A DNA stretch of 39,997 nucleotides, taken from contig MFOT01000026.1 in NCBI GenBank assembly GCA_001782475.1, positions 1-39,997 on the forward strand, written 5' to 3'. Below the pieces are notes generated by a model. The model searched no databases, had not been told where the DNA came from, and saw only the letters and a list, made by a program, of their open reading frames with translations. Source of the DNA: Candidatus Levybacteria bacterium RIFCSPLOWO2_01_FULL_38_21. GTDB taxonomy: Bacteria; Patescibacteriota; Microgenomatia; Levybacterales; UBA12049. Below, in pieces: positions 15,108 to 21,989 of the stretch (positions are counted from its first letter, which is position 1; each line of letters opens with the position of its first letter). The translations under genes were made by a program, and so were the position numbers.

Positions 15108-15679
15108 TCCAGCATACTCTCCTCATCGCCGATTAGCATGATCCTAGAACCCGAAAGGATGGAAAGGATAAAAGGATCTCTTCTCTTTTTTCTAAAATCA
15201 AACTCCTCCTCCGACATAACCGTATAATTTATCTCGGTATTTAATCTTTTTTCTTCTGCTCTTATTAAAAGAGTAAGTTCTGGTAAAACCACGGTCCCAA
15301 CTAAAAGCAGATTTATCTCATCCGGCTCAACTTTCATTTTTCTTGCAAATTTGCCAGAAAACATTGCATATTTTATTTTCCCAAGTTTTGCTTTATTTCT
15401 TAGAATATCTGCTCCAAGCCCCACGGTTTTTACTCCAATTCTTAAAAGATCAAAGTAAAAAGGATAATTTTTAGAAAGCGAGTAATAGATTCTGTTTGCT
15501 CGCGGTTCTTTTCCTAAAATACCTTTTTTCTCAAGAAATGAGAGCTCTCTTCTAACAGCGTTTATTTCATCTCCTGTTCTTCTTACAAGCTCTCTAACAT
15601 GGAACATTTCCGATGAATTTCCAAAAAATATATTAAGAAGTTTTACCCGAGATTTTGATGTAATTAAATCAGCGAACAT
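15104..15679 (-). CDS. Winged-helix DNA-binding protein with nucleotidyltransferase-like region
   Basis: A 191-residue protein. Residues 1-70 form a winged helix of the ArsR/MarR kind (SKSRVKLLNIFF, then FHVRELVRRTGDEINAVRRELSFLEK). The rest, with LLLVGTVVLPELTLLIRAEE and a hydrophobic end, resembles the degenerate nucleotidyltransferase-like domain often fused to such regulators, without the usual G-S-x-x-x-G-D-x-D motif. I choose ATG 15679 (MFADLITS): GGAG lies six bases upstream and it overlaps the preceding gene by 11 bases; a longer frame from 15709 is possible. Its place before secD hints at local regulation, but the target is unknown. Confidence 0.75.
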   Translation of the reverse strand: MFADLITSKSRVKLLNIFFGNSSEMFHVRELVRRTGDEINAVRRELSFLEKKGILGKEPRANRIYYSLSKNYPFYFDLLRIGVKTVGLGADILRNKAKLGKIKYAMFSGKFARKMKVEPDEINLLLVGTVVLPELTLLIRAEEKRLNTEINYTVMSEEEFDFRKKRRDPFILSILSGSRIMLIGDEESMLE

Positions 15680-16841
15680 TGACCACTCCATCCGTGGGCA
15701 GGATTTCAAACCAAATAAGTCCTCTGTTAAACTCGATAGGCGCTCCGGCTAAGTCAGATATTTGCGTTCTGCCCGTTTTGCTATCTTTTTTCCATGTGCC
15801 TTTTATTTGTTTGCCATCCATGAAAATTGTCGCCTTTCCGATCCCTTTTGTTCTGTACAAAAGATGTATATTATCTTCGTATCCGTCGTTAGCACTTAAT
15901 TCCTGCATAAATAATACTACAATATTTTTCGAAGTCAATTGTTTGTTTGTATTTTTATCAAGATAAGTTTCTTTTCCGCTATTTCTATTATAAAGATTTG
16001 TTGTAGGATCATAAATCCAATCCACGAAATACTCAGGCATTGTGGCCCAAAACTTAAGATGAATAGATTGAGCTGTTCCTCTGTTGGAAGAGACCGCATC
16101 TTCTTTAAAGGAATAGGGAAGAAAATCTTTGCTCCAAAGAGCACCTTTTTTATCAACATCGGATAGGGAGCGGGATGATCTTGCATACTCCCATAACTTA
16201 TCTGCTGTTGAATACATGGTATGCTCTGTTGAAACAGGGCGGCCAAGCCTGTCATAGTCCCTCCAGAAAACCGGGAATCCTATCGAAAATTGATTCAAGT
16301 CGTTATAAGCAGTCCATCCGTAATCATCAAGTTGCGAGAGAGCATCTGCCGGTCCGGGCTGATTTGCTCCCCCAACGTGCGCATACAAAGGGTAGTTTCC
16401 GTATTCCGAAAGAAAATCGATAAAATATGTCCTTGCCGAACGAATAGGCCCTATTTGTCCTGCGTCCTGACAGTAAAAAATTGCAAGAAATCTTGTAATT
16501 CCGCCTTCTGCAACAGCCTCATAAATAACATCTGCGGATGAAAGACCCGATTGAGGCATTGCCTCTTTATGATTTTCTACCATAACCCCTAATGGCCTAT
16601 GCTGTTCCCACCACTTACGCTGTTGTTTTGAATAGAAAGCACCGTTTAAAGGGCAGCTTTCTGTTTTGGGAAGATTAGGATCAAAAACTAATTTGCCTTC
16701 CGATCCCTTAACTGGAAGACCTACGGGGGAGATTACAGATTGCGAAGAGGCAGACTTTGAAAATAGAATGTAAGAAATTCCAGTTGATACAATATAAACT
16801 AAAACAATTAAAATTATGGTTAATAATTTTCTTTTTTTCAT
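15669..16841 (-). CDS. DUF3048 (YerB-like) extracytoplasmic protein
   Basis: A 390-residue protein with an N-terminal signal-anchor helix (residues about 7-27) followed by a DUF3048 domain: RPLGVMVENHKEAMPQSGL, AVAEGGITRFLAIF, GPIRSARTYFIDF and the C-terminal lobe with DLAGAPIEFNRGLIWFEI. B. subtilis YerB is a lipoprotein of this family; here no lipobox cysteine is seen, so anchoring is by the helix. Molecular function is not established. It begins at the last base of the DUF4446 gene and overlaps the following regulator gene, inside the secDF operon. Confidence 0.9.
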   Translation of the reverse strand: MKKRKLLTIILIVLVYIVSTGISYILFSKSASSQSVISPVGLPVKGSEGKLVFDPNLPKTESCPLNGAFYSKQQRKWWEQHRPLGVMVENHKEAMPQSGLSSADVIYEAVAEGGITRFLAIFYCQDAGQIGPIRSARTYFIDFLSEYGNYPLYAHVGGANQPGPADALSQLDDYGWTAYNDLNQFSIGFPVFWRDYDRLGRPVSTEHTMYSTADKLWEYARSSRSLSDVDKKGALWSKDFLPYSFKEDAVSSNRGTAQSIHLKFWATMPEYFVDWIYDPTTNLYNRNSGKETYLDKNTNKQLTSKNIVVLFMQELSANDGYEDNIHLLYRTKGIGKATIFMDGKQIKGTWKKDSKTGRTQISDLAGAPIEFNRGLIWFEILPTDGVVNVR

Positions 16842-17305
16842 CAGTCCTCTTTTTTAGCTGCTCTTAAAACTTTTTTCTCTTCATCCGTAAGTTCATACTC
16901 TGCTCCTTTTCCGTTTACTACTCTTTTTGCATACCATCTGGTTCCCGAACGTGAGTAAAGAGCAGAAATAATTATGCCTGTATCATTGGCATCAACCAGA
17001 GAAAGAACAAAGCTCTGGTCTCCTCCCGTATCTTTAAATGGATTAAATCTATGAAGTCCAATTTTTTGAATATGTAAAAGTCCTTCTTTTTCTAGATTAT
17101 CACAGTATTCCTTAATAATCTTGATCTCTTTACTATGAAGATCAATTTTAGAAAGAGTATCTTCAAGAATTGCTTTTAAGTTTTTATTATTTGCGCCTTT
17201 TGTTAGCCTTGAGTAATGGGAAAACATCTGCCAAAAAAATATTGTGAGGATCAAAAGCCAAATAAAAAATACACCAGCTATAACCAGGGTTAAATTGGGT
17301 ACCAT
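16841..17305 (-). CDS. DUF4446 family membrane protein
   Basis: A 154-residue protein: one N-terminal membrane helix (residues about 5-27), a coiled-coil stretch (HYSRLTKGANNKNLKAILED), then the conserved block LHIQKIGLHRFNPFKDTGGDQSF, LVDANDTGIIISALYSR and YELTDEEKKVLRAA that marks DUF4446. Function is unknown; the family is common in Firmicutes and Patescibacteria. It is the first gene of the minus-strand operon leading to secDF and starts 12 bases downstream of a TAATAT box. Confidence 0.88.
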   Translation of the reverse strand: MVPNLTLVIAGVFFIWLLILTIFFWQMFSHYSRLTKGANNKNLKAILEDTLSKIDLHSKEIKIIKEYCDNLEKEGLLHIQKIGLHRFNPFKDTGGDQSFVLSLVDANDTGIIISALYSRSGTRWYAKRVVNGKGAEYELTDEEKKVLRAAKKED

Positions 17306-17317
17306 ATATATTCATCT

Positions 17318-17347
17318 ATATTAGCCTCTTGACAGGCTCCCTGTCAA
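17318..17347 (-). promoter_or_regulatory. Promoter of the DUF4446-secDF operon
   Basis: TTGACA (17342-17347 on the minus strand), 18 bases, TAATAT (17318-17323), and a predicted leader of about six bases to ATG 17305. The -35 is one arm of a palindrome shared with the opposite promoter. Confidence 0.7.
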
Positions 17348-17358
17348 TAGTGTAATCT
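17329..17358 (+). promoter_or_regulatory. Divergent promoter sharing a palindromic -35
   Basis: TTGACA (17329-17334), 18 bases, TAATCT (17353-17358), and a leader of about seven bases to ATG 17372. TTGACAGG-CTC-CCTGTCAA (17329-17347) supplies consensus -35 boxes to both strands with equal spacing, so the two promoters occlude each other. Confidence 0.7.
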
Positions 17359-17371
17359 AGGCTCTATCTCA

Positions 17372-17644
17372 ATGAGGAAAACGCGGAAACAAAAAATAAT
17401 CGCAGATCTTCATCGCCAGCTCTATACGCTAAAGAGTCGGGAAGCTTCCTCTCTTAAGTCAGAAGAAGCTCCAAAGAGGCAGGAGATTCCCTCAATATCC
17501 TCTGCGGATACAAAAGTATATAGCTACTTAATAAAAGATATTTCAAAAACTGCGGTTGTTACGACAGCAATAATCATTGGTCAGTTTATTTTTTTCTTTT
17601 TACTAAAAAATCATCTAGTAAAAATCCCAGGACTAAATTACTGA
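17372..17644 (+). CDS. Small tail-anchored-looking membrane protein, unknown
   Basis: A 90-residue protein with a basic N-terminus (MRKTRKQKIIADLHRQLYTLK), a charged middle and one hydrophobic helix near the C-terminus (about residues 63-82) followed by a short basic tail. Orientation is probably N-inside. I recognise no family. It diverges from the secDF operon under a mirror-image promoter and is followed 22 bases later by the DUF5679 gene, so the two may be co-transcribed. Confidence 0.7.
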   Translation: MRKTRKQKIIADLHRQLYTLKSREASSLKSEEAPKRQEIPSISSADTKVYSYLIKDISKTAVVTTAIIIGQFIFFFLLKNHLVKIPGLNY

Positions 17645-17666
17645 TGAAAGGGGGTGAATTATAAAT

Positions 17667-17807
17667 ATGGCATCAATGTACTGCGTAAAATGCAGAGCAA
17701 AAAGAGATGATCCAAATGCTCAAAAAGTTACCATGAAAAACGGTAAGCCAGCTCTTAAGGGCAAATGCCCGGTCTGTGGTACTGGAATGTACAGAATAGG
17801 CGGTTAA
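17667..17807 (+). CDS. DUF5679 zinc-ribbon protein
   Basis: A 46-residue protein with two CxxC knuckles, CVKC near residues 6-9 and CPVC near 35-38, separated by a basic linker (KRDDPNAQKVTMKNGKPA). This is the DUF5679 pattern, a small zinc ribbon of unknown function widespread in Patescibacteria, archaea and Chloroflexi; a role in nucleic-acid binding is plausible. A strong ribosome site (GGGGGTGA) precedes the ATG by nine bases. It is followed by a nested inverted repeat and an intrinsic terminator. Confidence 0.88.
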   Translation: MASMYCVKCRAKRDDPNAQKVTMKNGKPALKGKCPVCGTGMYRIGG

Positions 17808-17809
17808 TC

Positions 17810-17855
17810 TTTCTTGAAGGTCCTATCGATAGGAATAATTTTAATCTTCAAGAAA
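17810..17855. repeat. Nested inverted repeats after the DUF5679 gene
   Basis: Outer arms TTTCTTGAAG (17810-17819) and CTTCAAGAAA (17846-17855) enclose the perfect palindrome TCCTATCGATAGGA (17821-17834). As RNA this could form a stem carrying an inner hairpin, just before the terminator. Confidence 0.6.
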
Positions 17856-17861
17856 CAATAG

Positions 17862-17896
17862 AAAACCCCTCGATTCTTCTAGGGGTTTTTCTATTC
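17862..17896 (+). terminator. Intrinsic terminator T2
   Basis: AAAACCCCT (17862-17870) pairs with AGGGGTTTT (17881-17889) and is followed by T-rich sequence. It probably works in both directions. The block 17849-17896 is nearly identical to 18653-18701. Confidence 0.85.
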
Positions 17897-17912
17897 TATT
17901 GAGGCTTTAGAA

Positions 17913-17960
17913 TCAATCTTTATAATGTACGAGTTTGTAGACTTTGACGACGGAGACGTC
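17913..17960 (-). pseudogene. 3'-end remnant of a PMT/ArnT-like glycosyltransferase gene
   Basis: The minus strand encodes VSVVKVYKLVHYK followed by one residue and a stop, the same as the C-terminus of the glycosyltransferase at 19249-20847. At DNA level 17920-17958 matches 19253-19291 with two mismatches. No start or body is present. It is a duplicated gene end, lying just before terminator T2 as a true gene end would. Confidence 0.8.
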
Positions 17961-17974
17961 CCGTTATTCTAAAA

Positions 17975-18403
17975 CTAATTGTATTCCCTAAAATTAACTT
18001 CAAGTTGACTTTTGTATCCTTCGAAGGTAATTTTTGCTCGCTGGAATAAATCTTTTTGCCCAAGAATACATTTGTATAGAGAGATTGCTTCAATTATGCT
18101 CACGCTTAGGGCAAATTCATGATCTGCCATAAGCTTAGTATCGTAAATAATTGCTTTTAGATCAGTAAACCGGTAAAAGCGAAATGATCCTCCTACAGAA
18201 AACCCTTGAGTTACAGGGATTTTTTCCCATTTTATATTGAGGGCTTCTGCGATAACTGTTGAAATAACTGCTCCAGAAGCACCAGAATCAACAAGCGCAA
18301 ATGTAGAAAATTCAAAATTTTTATTTCTGAAGGTTACTGGAATTAGCGGAGCAAGTATAATTTTATCCTTAAAATCTGGCAGAGGACTACATGGGAATAT
18401 CAT
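17975..18403 (-). CDS. Retropepsin-like aspartic protease domain protein
   Basis: A 142-residue protein with the single-lobe aspartic protease pattern: the catalytic loop ALVDSGASGAVIS near residues 36-48 and a C-terminal block YKCILGQKDLFQRAKITFEG near 106-125 that corresponds to the usual LLG-x-D-F-L strand-helix. Such enzymes act as homodimers. No signal peptide or membrane helix is present, so it should be cytoplasmic. It starts five bases after the stop of the DUF5678-like gene and is probably its operon partner. Substrate is unknown. It lies within the accessory pocket bounded by duplicated sequences. Confidence 0.82.
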   Translation of the reverse strand: MIFPCSPLPDFKDKIILAPLIPVTFRNKNFEFSTFALVDSGASGAVISTVIAEALNIKWEKIPVTQGFSVGGSFRFYRFTDLKAIIYDTKLMADHEFALSVSIIEAISLYKCILGQKDLFQRAKITFEGYKSQLEVNFREYN

Positions 18404-18408
18404 TAGAT

Positions 18409-18603
18409 TTAACCAACAAAATTAGAATAGGATTCGCCTGCGGGAAAATAATAAACTTTTTCTTTCGTATTTTTTGCTTTTTTCATTGCCTCTTTTAGAT
18501 TTTTACCATGAAAAAGTACATGATTAAAATCGTGAGAAATAGCTATCCATCCACTCTTATAACCCTTAAGTAATTTAATAAAATCAATCTTATTCTGTTT
18601 CAT
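18409..18603 (-). CDS. DUF5678-like small protein
   Basis: A 64-residue protein with the layout of DUF5678: KLLKGYKSGWIAISHDFNHV (a Y-K-G-x-W-x-A pattern), LFHGKNLKEAMKKAKN, and VYYFPAGESY. I choose ATG 18603, since TATAAT ends six bases upstream and that start begins the family match; the frame extends to 18627 but that would lie upstream of the promoter. The domain is often found near aspartic-protease or toxin-antitoxin-like genes. Function is unknown; pairing with the retropepsin-like gene suggests a partner or substrate. Confidence 0.7.
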   Translation of the reverse strand: MKQNKIDFIKLLKGYKSGWIAISHDFNHVLFHGKNLKEAMKKAKNTKEKVYYFPAGESYSNFVG

Positions 18604-18609
18604 GAACTT

Positions 18610-18637
18610 ATTATACCATCTTGTCAAGAAACTTCAA
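18610..18637 (-). promoter_or_regulatory. Promoter of the DUF5678-protease pair, leaderless geometry
   Basis: TTGAAG (18632-18637), 16 bases, TATAAT (18610-18615) with an extended TGG just before it, then exactly six bases to ATG 18603. Confidence 0.65.
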
Positions 18638-18666
18638 GATTTAATGCGCACTCAAGAAAACAATAG

Positions 18667-18701
18667 AAAACCCCTTGATTCTTCTCGGGGTTTTTCTATT
18701 T
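18667..18701 (-). terminator. Intrinsic terminator T1, near-copy of T2
   Basis: AAAACCCC (18667-18674) pairs with GGGGTTTT (18687-18694); both flanks are T-rich on the relevant strands. It ends the isochorismatase transcript. Compared with 17849-17896 it differs by one inserted A and two substitutions. Confidence 0.85.
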
Positions 18702-18712
18702 TAAAATTAACC

Positions 18713-19216
18713 TTAAATCTTTTTTACAAAACCGATATTTCTCTTAAGCATTTGGGGAGCTGATTTATGAAGCTTTTCTTGCGATGTTGACCGAGTAAGA
18801 TTTTCTAGCACCACTGGTTTTATACCCGCATCAAATAAATCATAGGCCGTAGCCAGTACACAACAATCAGTGTCAAAACCGCATAAATCAACCTCTGAAA
18901 CGTCATGCTCCTTTAAACCTTTTTCTATTTCAGGCACTTTATAAGCAGAAAGGATGTTTTTATAAAATAAACTCTTATCATTTGTAAACTCTTTTATTTC
19001 ATCACATACATCTGCTGCTGGGAAATCTGTGCAATCTTCCCATTCGGAAATTCGCCATAAAGGAGAGGAAGGATCATTCTTGAATACGGTAAAGTATATG
19101 ACTGAGTATTGATCTGCTTTTCCTTTAAGAAACTTTTGTATTCTCCCAACAATAGGTTTTGTTTCTTCATTAAGAAAATATTTTTGTACATCAATAACTA
19201 TAAGTGCTTTTTTCAT
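18713..19216 (-). CDS. Isochorismatase-like cysteine hydrolase
   Basis: A 167-residue enzyme of the isochorismatase/nicotinamidase superfamily. The catalytic triad positions are visible: D9 in VIDVQKYF, a lysine in the middle region, and the nucleophile cysteine in DLCGFDTDCCVLATAYDLFDAG near residue 110. The family hydrolyses amides or vinyl ethers, such as nicotinamide or isochorismate; the substrate is not clear here. I choose ATG 19216 (MKKALIVIDVQ) because TATAAT ends six bases upstream; the ATG at 19231 lies upstream of that promoter. It lies between the 3' end of the glycosyltransferase gene and terminator T1. Confidence 0.9.
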   Translation of the reverse strand: MKKALIVIDVQKYFLNEETKPIVGRIQKFLKGKADQYSVIYFTVFKNDPSSPLWRISEWEDCTDFPAADVCDEIKEFTNDKSLFYKNILSAYKVPEIEKGLKEHDVSEVDLCGFDTDCCVLATAYDLFDAGIKPVVLENLTRSTSQEKLHKSAPQMLKRNIGFVKKI

Positions 19217-19222
19217 ATTTGA

Positions 19223-19228
19223 ATTATA
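19223..19228 (-). promoter_or_regulatory. -10 box of the isochorismatase-like gene, leaderless geometry
   Basis: A perfect TATAAT on the minus strand, six bases before ATG 19216. The -35 region is poor (TGAATA at a 17-base spacing). Confidence 0.55.
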
Positions 19229-19248
19229 CACCTAACGGCACTTTTTAT

Positions 19249-20847
19249 TCACTTATAATGAACGAGTTTGTAGACTTTGACAACGGAGACGGGCCACTCA
19301 CCGGCAATTTCTGCTCTGCCGAATCCTGCAACTTCCCAAAGAGAATTACCAAGCGGATGACAGGGGTTTTGCTCACATACTACAAGAAGTTGATCGGTAA
19401 CGGATTTTCTTTCCGGGTCAACTTGGGAATTTTGAATTATCATTGGAGATTTAGTTTCAAGTGTAAAGAAATATCTGTAAGCATGGTCAGAGTTACCGCC
19501 TGTTATGAGGGCAAAATTAAAGGGTTTATCATCTGCTTTTTCCAAAACAAACTTTGAGATCTTCTTAACCTGCGCAAGTTGTCTATTTGGTTCATGTCTA
19601 AAAGGAACTCCAGTTAAGTTTATATAAACAACAGCTATAAGACCTGCTACTCCGGCAATTTTAAAAATGTTCTTTTTATTAAAAATAAAAAAATCAAAAG
19701 CAACTCCTGTAAGAATAAAAGGCAGAGGAAACATAAATCCCAAATAGTAATCGTATATGGGTTTTTTGTAAAAACCAAAAAGGCCGATCCCCACAACCAG
19801 CCAGATAACCAAAAGCAATAGCCTTAAGAATTCCGGACTTTCCTTAGTTTTTTGTCTCAAACTTGGAAAAGCCTGGACAAACTTATACAAAAGTACAGAA
19901 ACGCAAACAATAGTAAGAAGCAAAGTCAAATAATACCAGACTGCCATATCAAGATGTGCTCTTATGGCAACTTGCTCGGGAGGCGGGAAATTTGTAATTA
20001 GTCTTCCGAAAAGCCGGAAAAAGACATTTGAGATATTATCGAAAAATCTTATCCCAACACCTGTATCTCCTGAGTGAAGAATGAAATTAAAGATACTTAT
20101 TACATTGGGGAATTCATGTCTTACTTCAAAAGCTAAAAACGGAGAAAGTCCGATTATAAAGCCTAAAAAAATAGCCAGGTAGTTTTTTATTAAAATTAAA
20201 ATATTTCTTGAAGATTCAAAAAGATACCTAATTACAAAAGTCGATAAAACATAAATTGCAATTATAAAACCTAAGAATAATGCTAAATAATGAAGCTGCA
20301 TCGATATTCCAAGAAGTACCCCGCCTAAAATAAATAGTTTTACGTTGTTTTTTATTAAAGCTCTATAAATAACATAGAGGGTTAGAAGAGAGAAAAAGGG
20401 AAAGATATTTGGATTCCAGGAAGATCTTGAGTGTGCAATAACAAGTGGAGAGATTGCATAAAGCAAGGAGGAAATTAATGCAACCCTTTGGTTAAAAATT
20501 TCTTTGGCAAATTTATAAACCAACCAAACCGTGGCAATCCCAAAAAGAGCAACCATGACTGCCGGGCCAACCGGGTTATAATTGAATATCAATAGAAAGG
20601 GCGCCATAAAGTAGTAGTAAATAGGGCCTAAAAAGAATCCTCCGACAGATGCTGTAGGACCAAGAAGAGTTAATTTTCCGTGTAAGATATTATAGACCAC
20701 CAAAACATCTCTTCCCTCGTCTCCTAAGAAAGTCATATAGTCCTGGATTCTATATAACCTCAAGAAAGCAGCAAAAACCAAAATACCCAAAAGCAGTAAC
20801 TTTGGTCTCAATATTTGAGATTTGAGATTTGAGATTTGAGATTTCAT
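19249..20847 (-). CDS. PMT/ArnT-like membrane glycosyltransferase (GT39/GT83)
   Basis: A 532-residue polytopic protein with roughly ten hydrophobic segments. The first extracytoplasmic loop carries the acidic GDEGRD motif near residues 41-46, corresponding to the catalytic acidic pair of C-type glycosyltransferases that use polyprenyl-phosphate sugars. It would move a sugar from a lipid carrier to a protein or glycan outside the membrane. The start lies just after a heptamer array that encodes KSQISNLKSQIL, and overlaps the upstream DPM1-like gene by four bases (ATGA). That neighbour would make the polyprenyl-phosphate-sugar donor. Its last 39 bases are duplicated at 17920. Confidence 0.88.
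   Translation of the reverse strand: MKSQISNLKSQILRPKLLLLGILVFAAFLRLYRIQDYMTFLGDEGRDVLVVYNILHGKLTLLGPTASVGGFFLGPIYYYFMAPFLLIFNYNPVGPAVMVALFGIATVWLVYKFAKEIFNQRVALISSLLYAISPLVIAHSRSSWNPNIFPFFSLLTLYVIYRALIKNNVKLFILGGVLLGISMQLHYLALFLGFIIAIYVLSTFVIRYLFESSRNILILIKNYLAIFLGFIIGLSPFLAFEVRHEFPNVISIFNFILHSGDTGVGIRFFDNISNVFFRLFGRLITNFPPPEQVAIRAHLDMAVWYYLTLLLTIVCVSVLLYKFVQAFPSLRQKTKESPEFLRLLLLVIWLVVGIGLFGFYKKPIYDYYLGFMFPLPFILTGVAFDFFIFNKKNIFKIAGVAGLIAVVYINLTGVPFRHEPNRQLAQVKKISKFVLEKADDKPFNFALITGGNSDHAYRYFFTLETKSPMIIQNSQVDPERKSVTDQLLVVCEQNPCHPLGNSLWEVAGFGRAEIAGEWPVSVVKVYKLVHYK
20814..20844. repeat. Heptamer tandem array at the glycosyltransferase start
   Basis: TTTGAGA occurs four times without change (20814-20841) plus TTT, ending directly at the ATG (20845-20847). 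It encodes residues 2-11. Slippage would shift the frame of the whole gene. Confidence 0.95.
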
Positions 20848-21986
20848 CCCTGAGGTTCTTTGCGCCAGATGATCTTATTATAAACGGTGAAATTCCAAAT
20901 TAAAAGAAGACCAGTTCCAATAATAAAATAAAGATTAATTAAAAGTCTATTTTCGCGACCAAATATACTCCCTAAAATAAAAATAGTGCCGGTCTGAATA
21001 AAGATAACCCCAAATGATGAAGTTGCATAGAACTGAAGCATCTTAAGAAGATAAGATCCTAGATTATTAGCTTTTCTTTCTTCGAATGTCCAAAGATTGT
21101 TAAGATTATAATTTGAAAAAATAGCAAGAGCGGCTCCTGCAAGATTTGCAATTTCAGGACGAAAATTAAATTTTGTAAACAATAAATTAAGCACTGCCCA
21201 GTTTATAATAAATCCGGTCCCTCCTACAACCAGGAACTTACCAAATTTTCCGAAAAGTATTTCTTGAATACGAGTAATAATTACAAATTTAAACACTTCA
21301 AGAATATAGCCAATAGGTGCGATCTTTGATCTTCCTAAAGCTCTGTCTGAGAAGTGGAATGGAACTTCCCCAATCTTAAATCCGTCCCTAATTGCTTTTT
21401 GCAAAAAGGATATTTGAAAAATATATCCTTTATAATTTGTAAGCTCTTCTCTCTCTTTTAGAAACACTTCTTTTTTAAGCGCTCTAAAGCCCCCAGTCCA
21501 GTCGTGAATTGAAAACTTCATAAATATAGTTCTCACAAAAAGATTTGCAACAATTGAAAATAATTTTCTAAGTAAAGGCCAGTTTTTAGGAATTGATCCT
21601 CCGTTGCTATATCTATTTCCGATTACCATATCGTATCCTTCGTCTATTTTTTTTATAAATTCCGGAATTTTCTCAGGATCATGCTGAAAGTCAGCATCCA
21701 TTTCAAACATTACATCTGCCTTCAGTTTTTCTACTGCATATGTCATTGCCCTAACATATGCTGCGCCTAGTCCATGTCTTTCTCCCGAGCTGACATCAAG
21801 ATTTTTCCATTCCTGCATAAGTTTTTTTACTTCATTTGCCGTTCCGTCTGGGGAATTATCATCTGCAACCAAAATATTCATATCGTGATTTTTAATCTTG
21901 GGGAAAATTTCGTTTTCTAAAATGGGAATTAGTCTATCTATATTTCCCTTCTCATTGTAAGTAGGGGTAATAATAACTACCTTCAT
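20844..21986 (-). CDS. Polyprenyl-phosphate glycosyltransferase (DPM1-like) fused to GtrA domain
   Basis: A 380-residue fusion. Residues 1-235 are a GT2 enzyme of the dolichol-phosphate-mannose synthase type: PTYNEKGNIDRL near 8-19, VADDNSPDGTA near 40-50, FEMDADFQHDP near 94-104 and NRYSNGG near 122-128. Residues 245-375 form a GtrA-like domain of four membrane helices (GKFLVVGGTGFIINWAVLN onward), thought to flip or position lipid-linked sugars. The product would be a polyprenyl-phosphate hexose for the PMT/ArnT-like enzyme encoded next, whose start overlaps by ATGA. Sugar identity cannot be read from sequence. Confidence 0.93.
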   Translation of the reverse strand: MKVVIITPTYNEKGNIDRLIPILENEIFPKIKNHDMNILVADDNSPDGTANEVKKLMQEWKNLDVSSGERHGLGAAYVRAMTYAVEKLKADVMFEMDADFQHDPEKIPEFIKKIDEGYDMVIGNRYSNGGSIPKNWPLLRKLFSIVANLFVRTIFMKFSIHDWTGGFRALKKEVFLKEREELTNYKGYIFQISFLQKAIRDGFKIGEVPFHFSDRALGRSKIAPIGYILEVFKFVIITRIQEILFGKFGKFLVVGGTGFIINWAVLNLLFTKFNFRPEIANLAGAALAIFSNYNLNNLWTFEERKANNLGSYLLKMLQFYATSSFGVIFIQTGTIFILGSIFGRENRLLINLYFIIGTGLLLIWNFTVYNKIIWRKEPQG

Positions 21987-21989
21987 TAT

